A stretch of 64,000 nt of DNA from assembly GCA_037045155.1 (NCBI GenBank), contig JBAOIG010000005.1, forward strand, positions 806,001 to 870,000, read 5' to 3'. The notes beneath the pieces are model-generated. The model did no database searches and was not told the DNA's origin. It was given only the letters and a program-made list of their open reading frames with translations. The stretch is from Thermomicrobiales bacterium (GTDB lineage Bacteria; Chloroflexota; Chloroflexia; Thermomicrobiales; CFX8). Shown here one piece after another: positions 50,786 to 60,386 of the stretch. The translations under genes were made by a program, and so were the position numbers. The first letter of the stretch is position 1. The number at the start of each line of letters is the position of its first letter.

Positions 50786-53561
50786 TTACTCAGTCTGTGC
50801 CCGCTCCAGGTTGAGGGCCAGCAAGCGGGTGAGGATCGTTTCGTCGTCGGTTTCGGCCGGCGGCTCGGGCCAGCCGTAGGCCTCCCAGACGGCGGCGTCA
50901 AGGCGGGCGTGGGCGTTGGCGAGCCAGGTCGGGCGCTGGTTGTAGAGGTTGGTGAGGGTGCGCTTCTTCAGCTCGGCGGGTTCAGCCCCCTCGGGGTCGA
51001 GCCAGGCGCGACGCAGGTCGTCCAGCTTCCCGGCGGCGGCGGCGATGGCGTCGCTCTGGGCGTCGGTCGGACGGGGGCGGGGGAACGTCTCGAAGCAGGT
51101 GGTCGGCGTGTAGCGCGGGTCGTTGCCGACGCCGAGCCACGTCCCCATCCGCAGCGACCAGACCTCGTGGGCGCGAGAATGCAGGACGCCGAAGAAGTAG
51201 TCGTCGTCGCGGGCAAAGACGATCAACAGGTTTGACGCAAGCGCGGTAGCATCGAGCCAGGTGAAGAATCGGTGTTTTGACACGTGTGGTGTGACAACGT
51301 AGCGATTCAGGCCGGTGATCGCCTGTCGCATCTCCGGCCGAGGCCGCCAGTGCCTCCACCAGAAGTCGCGCGCCATCCTCTGCTTGTTCTTCAGCCGAAC
51401 CGGCTTGACATGCATTCGTGCGTACTCGAATGGCGTCTCGTAGAGCGCTGCCTCGGCTTCGTCGAGATCCACGCCAAAATCAATGATCCAGCGGTTGGCA
51501 GATCGGCCAGCGAGATCGGAAGCGGTTACGTACGGACGGACGACGTCTGAGTTAGGTCGACCGTTCGGATTCAAGGGCAGCGCCACCCATCTGGCCGCGA
51601 ACTCGGCACTGATATCGAATGGCCCCGTCGGCTGGTCGCCGGTGAACGAGATGCCCGAGTTCTCTGTCAATCGGCCTGCTAGCGCGAGGTCCACTCCCGA
51701 TGTCAAAGCGGAAGTAATCGAATTCACCGGTTTACCATCGAGGGTTCGAAGCGTTTCGCCACCATCGTCAAAGCCGATAATTGAGATGCGGACGGCAGCA
51801 CCGTCGATTACCCATGGTTCGTCATGCCCACGCCATGAAGATATCGCCGGTCGTCTTGATTCGATCGACGACAGTGCGATTCGCGCCACCGCGAATAGAG
51901 TTCGTGGCAAGGAGACCGGCGCGCTTGGCCTTTCCCGACTCAATCTCCTGTCGCGTCTTCTCGAAGAAGTAACAGACGAGGTCCGAGAACGGTGGAAGAC
52001 TACCGGCAAATAACCGATGGAGGTCATCCACATATAGATCCCCCAACTCGGCGCGGAGTCGCTTGCCACCCAGAAACGGCGGGTTGCCGATGATGACGTC
52101 GGCGGCCGGCCACGCCGCCTCCCGTGGCTGCTCCGGGTCAGAGCGGTCGAGGAGGGCGTCCTGCAGGCGGATGGCGTCGAGGCTCTCCAGGATCGCGCCG
52201 GTCGTCCGCCGGCCGAGCATGCCGTTCTGCTGCAGCCACTGCAGGTAGCCGATCCAGATGACGACGGAGGCCAGCTCGGCGGCGTACTCGTTGATCTCCA
52301 GCCCCATCACCTGCCGTGGATGCACCTGGCTGATCATCGCCGAGAGGCCGCTGGTGGCGGCGTAGCGTGAGACCTCCTTCTCCAGATCCAGCAGCGCGAC
52401 CAGCGCGACGTAGAGGAAGTTGCCGGAGCCACAGGCTGGGTCGAGCACGCGAATCGACGACAGCTCGTCCTGGAACTGGCGGAGGAGCGCGATCAGCTCG
52501 GCGCGGCGGGTGTTGGCCGTCCGGGTGGTCGTGGCGGCCTGCCAGGCCTCGCGGAGCGCCTCAGCTTCGGCGCGGACCTCGTCCCACCTCCGGCGCAGCG
52601 GGGCCATCAGCACCGGCTCGACGACGCGCTCGATATCGCGCCGGCCGGTGTAGTGCGCGCCGAGCTGGGCGCGCTTGGCCGGGTCCAGCGAACGCTCGAA
52701 GAGGGTGCCGATGATCGACGGCTCGATGCTGCTCCAGTCCAGCGTGGCCGCTTCGGCCAGGGCGGACAGCTCGTCGGGCGCGAGCGGGACGACGTCGACC
52801 TCGGCGAAGAGGCCGCCGTTGAAGTGGGGGATGTCCTCGAAGGCGACGACGCCGCCATTGCGCATGGCGACGAAGAGGGCTTCGATCTGGGTGGTGAACT
52901 CGGCCGGCTTGCGAGCCGAGAACTGCATCAGCTTGGTGAAGACGCGGTTGGGCAGCAGGCCGATGTCCTCGGCGAAGAGGCAGAACAGGAGCTGGACGAG
53001 GAAATGGGCGGCGCGGTGCGGGTCGACGCCACGGCCGGCCATCCGCAGGGCGAGATCGCCGAAGTGCTCGGCGACGCCGGTCGTGACCTCCTCGACGGAG
53101 ATGCCGGGCTTGAGCGCGTCGGGGTCCTCGAAGGCGTTGCGGAGGATGCGTAGGAACTCGGGACGGTCGATCTGGTCGAGGGTGAATTCGTGCACCTGAG
53201 TGATCGCGCCGGTGAAGTTGGTGTAGACGCGGAAGCGGTTGAGGTCGCAGACGACCAGCAGGGGTGGATTCTGGAGGTCGTCCTTGTACATGAGGAGCTG
53301 GCGATAGGCGACATCGAGGTTGGCGTGGCGGCCCTTGTACTCCCAGGCGAAGTGGTTGAGCATCCAGACATCGGCGAATCCCTGCCCGCCGCCCGCGCGG
53401 GTGAGGCCCTTCTCGAACGTGTACCAGCTGCCGGTCGGATCGGCCTCAGCGGGGGTAGGCTGTCCGAGCATGTGGCAGAGGTCGAGGAAGTGCTGCTGCG
53501 CCGCCGAGCGCTCCGTCAGCTCGACGTTCCGCCATTTCGCCTGGAACTCGTGAACGAGCAT
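50786..53561 (-). CDS. Type IIL (MmeI-like) restriction-modification enzyme (one-base frameshift)
   Basis: About 924 residues when repaired, as in the MmeI family. The likely start is ATG 53561 (MLVHEFQAKWRN; GGGAG upstream), with ATG 53576 possible. The N-terminal nuclease region has GFADVWMLNHFAWEYKGRH, a PD-(D/E)xK-like D...ExK set. A helical spacer precedes the amino-methyltransferase motifs VLDPACGSGNFLYVAL and VIIGNPPFLGGKRL. A target-recognition domain and a helical tail follow. An extra C in CCC at 51827-51829 breaks the frame; removing it restores FMAWHDEPWVIDGAAV. It should cut and methylate foreign DNA as one polypeptide. Confidence 0.85.
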
Positions 53562-53683
53562 CGCGCGGTCTCCCATGCATCGCTTGCGTCTATGGATGAT
53601 AAACGAACGAAGGGATGGGGGATGGGGGTGTTATTCGTGGCACTTGGCGTGCTGCAGTCTGGCTGACGAGAGGAGAGTCCAGG

Positions 53684-53983
53684 ATGATGACGGTGATGAG
53701 CGAGACGCGGGTGAAGGCCGGCCACGAGGCGGAGTGGGACGCCGCCTACGCCGAGCGCGCCGCCGATGCCAGGACGCAGGACGGATGGGTGGATCTCCAT
53801 CTGCTTGTGCCGGAGACGGATCCGGCCGCCCGAGTGATCGTCGGCACCTGGCGCGACAAGGACGCCTGGCGTCGCTGGCACCAGACCGAGACGTTCCAGC
53901 GCACCCGCGAGCTCCTCGACGGAGCCTCCGACGACCGGGGTGACGACCATTGGTACGCCGTCGTCGAGCAGGAGACGGCGTAG
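53684..53983 (+). CDS. ABM-type monooxygenase-like protein
   Basis: A 99-residue protein from ATG 53684 with GAGAGGAGAG upstream. TRVKAGHEAEWDAAYAERAAD, DGWVDLHLLVPETDPAARVIVG and WRDKDAWRRWHQTETFQRT show the small dimeric alpha/beta-barrel of the antibiotic-biosynthesis-monooxygenase group. The cofactor-free activity of the family cannot be assumed here. It stops three bases before the convergent ureohydrolase stop. Confidence 0.75.
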   Translation: MMTVMSETRVKAGHEAEWDAAYAERAADARTQDGWVDLHLLVPETDPAARVIVGTWRDKDAWRRWHQTETFQRTRELLDGASDDRGDDHWYAVVEQETA

Positions 53984-53986
53984 CGT

Positions 53987-54943
53987 TTAGCCGAGCTGGC
54001 CCGAGCGGCACAGCGCGCCGATCAGCGTCAGGATCAGCCGTGTCGCGACGAGCGCGGTGTGGCCGTTGACGTCCATGCCGGGCGCGTACTCGACGACATC
54101 CAGCCCGGCGACCTTGCCGCGTGCCGCCAGACCAGCCAGCAGGCCGGCCACCTCCTCGTAGCTCAGGCCGGCCGGCGCAGGCCCGGTGACCCCGGGCGCG
54201 ACCGCTGGGTCCAGCCCGTCGAGGTCGATCGTGACGAGGTATGGGTGTTCGGTCGGGATCCTGCCCAGTAGCCACTCGACTCCTTGCTGGCGAACTTCCG
54301 CGGCAGTCACCAGCAGGTTGCCGTTGTTGCGAGCGTCCTGCACGTCGCTCGGGCGGGCGCTGCCGACCCCGCGCAGCCCGACCTGGACGACCTTGTCGAT
54401 CCATGGCATCTCGCTCGCGCGGCGGATCGGGCTGGAGAATCCCTCGCGAACGCCGTCCAGCTCGTCGCGGAAGTCGAGGTGCGCGTCCACCTGGACGAGC
54501 GTCAGCGGCCCGTGGCCCTCGAATCCGCGGAAGAACGGGATCGGGACCGAGTCGTCGCCGCCAAGCATGATCGGCAGCGCGCCGCTGGCGACGATCTGGC
54601 GCGTGGCCGCCGTCGCCTGGGCCGAGTTGCCGGGGATGTCGAGCGGGTCGGCGGCCACGTCGCCGCAGTCGACGATGCGGACGGCGCGCCCATCCAGCAG
54701 CGGGCCGTCGAGATCAAAGTCGTAATGCTCGATGAAGCGGCCGTAGCCGAACCTCTGTGACTGCGCCCGTAGCGCTGTCGGCGCGGTGGAGCAGGGGCCG
54801 GCCACGCCAGCCATGCCATAGGGGACGCCGTAGGGGATGCCGAGGATGGCGACGTCAGCGTTGAGGTTCGCCAGGTCGCCGGCCAATGGCGCGTTGAGGA
54901 AGGTGTGGCCGCCGGCCGGCGGGGTTGTCAGGGGGTTGGGCAT
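53987..54943 (-). CDS. Agmatinase/arginase-family ureohydrolase with GGDDS variant
   Basis: A 318-residue protein with ureohydrolase boxes: IMLGGDDSVPIPF, VQVDAHLDFRD and VTIDLDGLDPAVAPGVTGPAP. The first box has Asp where most agmatinases have His (GGDHS), and the usual His after the DAHxD strand is replaced in VREGFSSPIRRAS. The Mn ligands in DAHLD and DLDGLD are kept. It probably hydrolyses a guanidino compound or a related amidine, but the substrate is uncertain and one metal site may be altered. Confidence 0.8.
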   Translation of the reverse strand: MPNPLTTPPAGGHTFLNAPLAGDLANLNADVAILGIPYGVPYGMAGVAGPCSTAPTALRAQSQRFGYGRFIEHYDFDLDGPLLDGRAVRIVDCGDVAADPLDIPGNSAQATAATRQIVASGALPIMLGGDDSVPIPFFRGFEGHGPLTLVQVDAHLDFRDELDGVREGFSSPIRRASEMPWIDKVVQVGLRGVGSARPSDVQDARNNGNLLVTAAEVRQQGVEWLLGRIPTEHPYLVTIDLDGLDPAVAPGVTGPAPAGLSYEEVAGLLAGLAARGKVAGLDVVEYAPGMDVNGHTALVATRLILTLIGALCRSGQLG

Positions 54944-54971
54944 GCCATGACTCCTTCGTTACTCCAGCCGC

Positions 54972-55206
54972 GTGAGGGCTTCGTAGGGACAGGACCCGGC
55001 CTGTCCCGCCGTCCGCAGACGGCAATCCCCGTCCCGATGTTGCTCCAGCCGCGTGAGGGCTTCGTAGGGATGCCCGCCGTCCGCAGACGGCAATCCCCGC
55101 GTCCCGGTGTGCTTGGCGTCGGCCGAGCGGTCTGGCATCGGCGGGGGAGTGCGCCCATCGCCCAGATGGCGCCCGGGCGCCGGACAGGCCGGGTCCTGTC
55201 CGTACG
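54972..55206. repeat. Tandem duplicated intergenic repeat with CCTGTCC palindromes
   Basis: CGCGTGAGGGCTTCGTAGGG occurs at 54969-54988 and again at 55040-55059. CCGCCGTCCGCAGACGGCAA occurs near 55007 and again near 55076, spacing about 70 bp. GGACAGGACCCGGCCTGTCC (54986-55005) is palindromic, and a related copy, inverted, is at 55182-55201. This repeat shares its GGACAGG core with 49352. No gene is seen. Confidence 0.75.
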
Positions 55207-55212
55207 CATCGT

Positions 55213-56214
55213 TCATCCTTGCGTGGTGTAGCGGTCGCCGTCGCGGGTGAGGCGGCCGTCTTCGACGAGCTTGTCGAGGTTGGCCTGCAGGGTGCTGCGG
55301 GCGGCGAACGAGAGGTGGTCGAGGATGCCGGGGTAAATGATCGGCAGCAGCTCCTTCAGCGTCGCCGCGCCGCCCACGACGGCGTCGTAGACCTCCGTCT
55401 CGCGCGTCTGCCGGTGCTCGATGTACTCCTCGATCTTCGCCCTTGTGGCCGGGATTACCGGGCCGTGGCCGGGGCAGGTCAGCGAGAAGGGCGCGATTTC
55501 GTCGGCCGCCAGCAGCCGTCGAAGGCTGTCCATGTACTGGCGCATGCTGCCGTTCGGCGGGAAGATGCCGACGCTGCCGAAGCCGGAGATCATGTCGCCG
55601 GCGATCAGCACCCGGCTCCGCGGCTCGACGATGCAGACATGGCCGGGGGAGTGGCCGGGGGTGAAGATCGTCTCAACGGCGAAGCCGTCGCCTTCGATGG
55701 TCTCGCCGTCCTCGATCCAGTGATCGACGACCAGCCCCTTTGCGAAATGCGCGATTTGCGCCCGCTCCAGCGGATGCGCCCAGACCGGCGCGCCGGTTGC
55801 CTGCTTGAGCATCGTGGCGTTTCCGACGTGGTCTGGATGGCAATGGGTCAGGACGATCCGGGTGATCCGGGCAAGGTCGATGCCGCTGGCGGCGATCGCG
55901 TCGAGCAGCGCTTGCTCGCTACCGTGGTCGCCGGTGTCGACGAGCATCAGCGGGCCACCCTGGTCGACATATCCCAGAAGGAACACATTGGTCGGCTGGC
56001 CGGCCATCATCCCGGTGTTCGGCACGCCGAACATCAGAATATCCGGCGCGTCGGTTGGCAGTGTGTCAGTCGTTTCGCCAGCGGCCGGCTCGCGTCGGAA
56101 GACACGCGCCGTCACCGGCTCGAAGTGCGGCGCGGCGTCGTCGCGGACCTGGACCGGCAGGCCTTGCCAGCGGCCGCCCTGGTGAAAGCGCGCGTAGCGT
56201 TCGTCGTCGCTCAC
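55213..56214 (-). CDS. Metallo-beta-lactamase-fold hydrolase with C-terminal winged helix
   Basis: A 333-residue protein from GTG 56214, overlapping the upstream gene by GTGA. The metal site is RIVLTHCHPDHVGNATML, with later His/Asp in TPGHSPGHVCIVEP and LIAGDMISGFG, and CPGHGPVIP. The C-terminal 80 residues (ATLKELLPIIYPGI, ARSTLQANLDKLVEDGRLTRDGDRY) form a winged-helix-like tail like that of LACTB2 and related hydrolases. It could cleave an acyl thioester or an RNA; the substrate is unknown. Confidence 0.85.
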   Translation of the reverse strand: MSDDERYARFHQGGRWQGLPVQVRDDAAPHFEPVTARVFRREPAAGETTDTLPTDAPDILMFGVPNTGMMAGQPTNVFLLGYVDQGGPLMLVDTGDHGSEQALLDAIAASGIDLARITRIVLTHCHPDHVGNATMLKQATGAPVWAHPLERAQIAHFAKGLVVDHWIEDGETIEGDGFAVETIFTPGHSPGHVCIVEPRSRVLIAGDMISGFGSVGIFPPNGSMRQYMDSLRRLLAADEIAPFSLTCPGHGPVIPATRAKIEEYIEHRQTRETEVYDAVVGGAATLKELLPIIYPGILDHLSFAARSTLQANLDKLVEDGRLTRDGDRYTTQG

Positions 56215-56522
56215 CGAGCCTCCTTCGTCGGGCTGAGGTTATCAATGAAGACCGGCACGTCGAAGTAGCGGATATCAGGAGGCGTGCCGTAGAGCGTGGC
56301 CGCCTTCGCCTTCCACTCGTCGGTGTAGACTGCCTCGGCCGCCTCGCGTGACTCCCAGAGGTAGAACCCGCCCAGGTCGGCGCCGTCCTCGGCGTAGATG
56401 TATGCCTTGGCATGCAGGCCGGCGCGACCGCGATAGTTGGGCGCGGTCGTCTCGAAGCGGCTCACCGCGTCGCTTTGCGGTATCCCGTCACCATTCCCGA
56501 ACAGCACCAGCGCGGCGATCAT
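56211..56522 (-). CDS. YdhR-type putative monooxygenase
   Basis: A 103-residue protein. RFETTAPNYRGRAGLHAKAYIYAEDGADLGGFYLWESREAAEAVYTDEWKAKA spreads over residues 22-76 and matches the small ferredoxin-like dimer fold of YdhR, in which GL-x-KAYI and GGFYLWES are typical. Its stop overlaps the metallo-hydrolase start, so the two enzymes are translated together and may act on the same compound. Function is inferred. Confidence 0.75.
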   Translation of the reverse strand: MIAALVLFGNGDGIPQSDAVSRFETTAPNYRGRAGLHAKAYIYAEDGADLGGFYLWESREAAEAVYTDEWKAKAATLYGTPPDIRYFDVPVFIDNLSPTKEAR

Positions 56523-56790
56523 CCTCGTCCCCCTCCTGCCGACAATTCATCTCGTTGCAGGATACCAGCCGTTCAGCCTGCCCGGGCGTACCCCGGACAT
56601 CGAATGACGGCGTCTCTGCCAGCGCCGCTTCCTCCTCGATACGCGATTGCTGAAACGAGATTGTCACGAACACGAGGGATTGTTGACGGAATTCTCACGT
56701 GCTGCCACCCATACTGTCACCGGACATATTCACAGTTCTCCATGCGCCTGGCTCTGGCTCTGTAGTGGTTTCTCGGCGAGGAGGTTCGAT

Positions 56791-57498
56791 ATGGCCTCTG
56801 CTGCGCGCTCGTCCCGTTCGGACGCAGGCGGCGCGTCGTCCTCGGCGTGTCCCGCGTGCGGAGCGGCGGTCGATTCGTCGCAGGCGTACTGCGATGAGTG
56901 TGGGGTGGCGTTGCCGCCCAAACCGGCAGACATCCGCGGCACGCTGGAGTGGGGCTACCGCATTCCCGTACTCAGCCGCTACTTGCTTGGAACGATGCTG
57001 TGGGTGGTCGCCCTGTCGGTCGGCGGAATGCAGGTGGTCGTGTTCATCGCTGGCCTGGTGTTTGCCCGCGAGGTTATTCTGCTGCCCTGGCAGATTCTCG
57101 GTCTCGTCATGCTGATCGTCTTCGGGCTCGCGCTCATCGCGATGACGCTTCTGCACGTCATTCGGACGGAGACCCGCTTCCGCGTTAATGCTAACGGCGT
57201 GTCCTGGCGCAGCGGATCGCGCGAGTCGCGCCTGATGGTCGGGATCGCGCTGCTCGGTCTGCTCATGCGCAAGCCGACCGTCGCGGGCGCTGGCATGCTC
57301 GCGTCCTCGGCCACATCCGGGTCGATCCGCTGGCGTGACATCAGCCGCGTCGTTGTCCACCCACGTGAGCGAGCCATCTCGCTACGGTCCGGCTGGCGGA
57401 CGGTGCAGCGGGTCTATTGCCCTGCTGCGCTCTTCGATGAGGTCGTCGAATATGTCAATGAACATGTATCACACGCCCCAGCACGGAGGCGATCATGA
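56791..57498 (+). CDS. Zinc-ribbon membrane protein paired with the large secreted protein
   Basis: From ATG 56791, six bases after GAGGAGG, a 235-residue protein with an N-terminal zinc ribbon (ACPACGAAVDSSQAYCDECG). Two membrane helices follow (LLGTMLWVVALSVGGMQVV and LPWQILGLVMLIVFGLALIAM), then a cytoplasmic beta domain like a PH/DUF304-type membrane-associated domain (RFRVNANGVSWRSGS, IRWRDISRVVVHPRERAISL). The stop overlaps the next gene's ATG. No specific function is recognised. Confidence 0.7.
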   Translation: MASAARSSRSDAGGASSSACPACGAAVDSSQAYCDECGVALPPKPADIRGTLEWGYRIPVLSRYLLGTMLWVVALSVGGMQVVVFIAGLVFAREVILLPWQILGLVMLIVFGLALIAMTLLHVIRTETRFRVNANGVSWRSGSRESRLMVGIALLGLLMRKPTVAGAGMLASSATSGSIRWRDISRVVVHPRERAISLRSGWRTVQRVYCPAALFDEVVEYVNEHVSHAPARRRS

Positions 57499-60161
57499 TT
57501 GCGCGAGTCGTGCGGGTTACTATCCTGCTGCTTCTGGTCGGCCAGATGTTGGTCATCGCGCCTCCGCGGGGCGCATCGGCTGAAGATCAGGACACCTCCA
57601 AGCTGGGCTTCACCCATGGTCCTCTCCCGACGGGCTGGTCCGAGGCGCCGCTGCCGGATGACAAATATTTGTATACAACGTTCACCGCTGGCGCGGAGAC
57701 CGGCACGGACTGGCCGGGGATCACCGTGGCCGATCTCATGCCGATGGGCGGGACGGTGGAGATGTGTCTGGCTGGTGAGATGCTGCCGAAGGACGGCGAC
57801 AATCTCTCGTACTGGGGTACGGGAGATGTCCGATTCCGGACGGGGTTTCCCATCGAAGACGGAGCGTTCGAGGCCGGGAGCTGGAGAGCCCAGACGCGCA
57901 CGATCGATGGCAATGTGGAGCGATGGACGTCGGAGATGGGCTGGGAGCCCTGGGTCGGGATTCGGTATCGCTCCTACTGTGTCGACCTCCCGGGCGCGAA
58001 CCGGGCGATCGGCATCCTCGCGATGTGGGTAGGCAACCAGGAAATGGAGGTTGAAAACTTCATCCGCACGTTCCAGTTCGCCGGTAACGAGCTCGCGCTC
58101 TGCGAGGAGGCCTGGCGCTACTTTGGCCGAGCCGCGCTATACGAACGCTTCCCCGACCCATCATCTCCAACCAAGATCCGAAAGAGCGGCGACCAACTCC
58201 TGGTTGACATCATGACCGGCATCTCGGACTACGACTTCAAACACCAGGACGCGCCAAGCTACACCTCCGTCTCCTGGCGTGGGACGCTGCGGGCGATCGA
58301 CTGGCTGGGCCACGAAGGTGGCATGAGCAAGTTCATGGTGAACTCGTGGTCGGATCGTGATCTCAATTTGGCAACGCCGGATGACACCGTCGAGCTTATC
58401 TCGGTCAACGTGGTCGCCGACGAGTTCTCATTCAACAATCCGGACGACGCGTTGCTGCGTTGGGGAGGGCCGGGGACCGAGCCAGCACTACTCGCGGCCA
58501 TCAAGGCACGCGTGGACAACGATCCGGCACACGCGAAGCTTAGCCCGGCCGATGTGACGTACCTGGCGCTGGAGCAGACGAAGGGTGACGTCCGGCAGGC
58601 GATGTTGCTGGTCCACAACACGATGCGGTCGGCCGGCCGCGACGACGCGTTCTTGCCCGGCACTGGGGATACGCCGTCCACTGGGGTGGTGTACGAGCCG
58701 TCGCTGTTCACCGATTATCTCGAGCCGATTCGCGGATATCCGGGACGCACCTTCGCGAATGCGCAGGATGCTGCTGAGAACGGCGACAACGCCGGGCCGT
58801 GGTACCACCTGTTCGGCACGACGTTCTTCGAGATGCAGGCCATGGGCGACATCGGCGTGGCGCCATTGGCGTTTGGCGTCCTCAACATGCCGCGCGCACT
58901 GCTGACCTCCATCTACACCAGCTACTTGCAGAACCTGTTTGCCGATGAGGCCAGCATGGCATCGGACTTCAGCAACGTCGCCGAGCAGTGGTTGCGTTGG
59001 GTCGGAGGGTCCGAGGCGGATCCGGAGAAGTTCTGCTTCAACGTCTGGGGCGCGAAGATCGGCCACGAGCTGCACAACTACTACAGCCAGCGAGAGAACG
59101 GGATCCGTTGGGGGCCGCCGGGCGCGCAGAAGCCGGCTGGTCCGAGCACCCCGCAACTCCCCGGAGAGCCTCCGCCGGCCGGCCAGGCGCCATCGCTATC
59201 GTCCGATACGGTCCATCTCGACGCTGTCGGTCCGGCTGCAGCCTCGGGAACCAGCCCCGACCTGTACCAGACGCAATCGCCAGTCAGCGTGACGTGGCGT
59301 GGTTCCAGCGGCGAGCTGCGGCTGGATCAGGACACCGAGACGCTGACGGGGTGGTATCCCCTGCAACTCGTGCCGCTGCTGGAGCCTGAGTCGGAGACCT
59401 GGGGCGTGACCTGGGTCGACCTCGGCGCTGAGTCGCACGAAATCGTTTTCGAAGCCTCGGACGACGGGACGTTCACGCTCCTCTGGCGAGATGGCGACAG
59501 CGGCCGGGTCGATCTCTGGTCGGCGCCAGTCGCCACAGGCGACGTGTTGACGATGGCCGTCGATCCACGGAGCGAGGAACGGGAACTCCTGCTCGCCGAT
59601 GGGTCCGCCGTCGCGCCGATTGTGAGCCTGACGCCGGACGATGAAGCAGTGGTTCAGCCGCCGTCCGGATCAGATGACGAGCCGACGGTCGGTGTCGCAA
59701 CACGCACTCCCGAGAGTGACCAGACCGGACTCATTGCCAAGGTGATTGCGGGGTTCGTGGTTCTGCTTGGCGGGGCGCTGTGGCTGCGGTCGCGCGGAAA
59801 GCGTAATCAGGCGACGAAGGCTGCTGCGGCGTCCGCGCCGAAGCAGTCCCGGAAGCGGGCCAGCGCCGCGCGGAGGAAGCCGATGACACCGAAGCAGGAC
59901 GCCGCAGGGCTGCTGGCCGGCCGTCAGTGCTCGGAGTGCGGCGGCCAACTGACTCCGTCGGCGAAATTCTGTCCCACGTGTGGCGCAGTCGTGCCTGAGC
60001 CCGCACAGCCGCCACCACCGGCGACGGTGGCCGATTCCCCGTCTCAAGTGTTCTGCGACCAGTGCGGCGCCTCGGTGCGACCGGAGGCACGTTATTGTCC
60101 GAGGTGTGGCGCCGGTCTGCCCGCGTCGGCCGGCGTCGAATCTGTGACGCCACGCGACTGA
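57495..60161 (+). CDS. Large secreted protein with C-terminal membrane anchor and two zinc ribbons
   Basis: An 888-residue protein coupled to the previous gene by ATGA. It has a signal peptide (VTILLLLVGQMLVIAPPRGASA), a globular extracellular part of about 680 residues with several Trp-rich segments, and a helix near residue 745 (LIAKVIAGFVVLLGGALWL). A basic stretch (RKRASAARRKPMTPKQD) and two ribbons (CSECGGQLTPSAKFCPTCG, FCDQCGASVRPEARYCPRCG) follow inside the cell. I do not recognise the extracellular domain. The ribbons resemble that of the partner protein. Confidence 0.7.
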   Translation: MIARVVRVTILLLLVGQMLVIAPPRGASAEDQDTSKLGFTHGPLPTGWSEAPLPDDKYLYTTFTAGAETGTDWPGITVADLMPMGGTVEMCLAGEMLPKDGDNLSYWGTGDVRFRTGFPIEDGAFEAGSWRAQTRTIDGNVERWTSEMGWEPWVGIRYRSYCVDLPGANRAIGILAMWVGNQEMEVENFIRTFQFAGNELALCEEAWRYFGRAALYERFPDPSSPTKIRKSGDQLLVDIMTGISDYDFKHQDAPSYTSVSWRGTLRAIDWLGHEGGMSKFMVNSWSDRDLNLATPDDTVELISVNVVADEFSFNNPDDALLRWGGPGTEPALLAAIKARVDNDPAHAKLSPADVTYLALEQTKGDVRQAMLLVHNTMRSAGRDDAFLPGTGDTPSTGVVYEPSLFTDYLEPIRGYPGRTFANAQDAAENGDNAGPWYHLFGTTFFEMQAMGDIGVAPLAFGVLNMPRALLTSIYTSYLQNLFADEASMASDFSNVAEQWLRWVGGSEADPEKFCFNVWGAKIGHELHNYYSQRENGIRWGPPGAQKPAGPSTPQLPGEPPPAGQAPSLSSDTVHLDAVGPAAASGTSPDLYQTQSPVSVTWRGSSGELRLDQDTETLTGWYPLQLVPLLEPESETWGVTWVDLGAESHEIVFEASDDGTFTLLWRDGDSGRVDLWSAPVATGDVLTMAVDPRSEERELLLADGSAVAPIVSLTPDDEAVVQPPSGSDDEPTVGVATRTPESDQTGLIAKVIAGFVVLLGGALWLRSRGKRNQATKAAAASAPKQSRKRASAARRKPMTPKQDAAGLLAGRQCSECGGQLTPSAKFCPTCGAVVPEPAQPPPPATVADSPSQVFCDQCGASVRPEARYCPRCGAGLPASAGVESVTPRD

Positions 60162-60199
60162 GTCGTTGGGACCGCCGCACTGCTTGGATCCCTCAGGTC

Positions 60200-60230
60200 A
60201 GCAGGTCGCGCCATCGTGGTGCGACCTGCT
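60200..60230 (+). terminator. Hairpin after the zinc-ribbon operon
   Basis: AGCAGGTCGCGCC (60200-60212) pairs with GGTGCGACCTGCT (60218-60230) around ATCGT, 13 pairs with one G:T. It follows the 888-residue protein gene by 38 bases. There is no clear U-tract, so it is a probable but not certain terminator. Confidence 0.6.
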
Positions 60231-60386
60231 GCCGATCCGATGGTCCTGCTACCTCAGTTGTACTATCACAGCCTCGAGATCTTTGACTGTCGCTACAACG
60301 CGGCGAAGTCGAGCTTATCATTCGCGATGTTGCCGAACGCCTGATCGAATGAAGTGGGGCCTCTGTTCGTCCCATTAGCATCCCCA

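Noticed and set aside
56683..56717. Promoter for the zinc-ribbon operon (TTGACG with CATACT).
   Set aside because: The -35-like hexamer is good but the spacing to the nearest -10-like hexamer is about 21 bases, too long to support.
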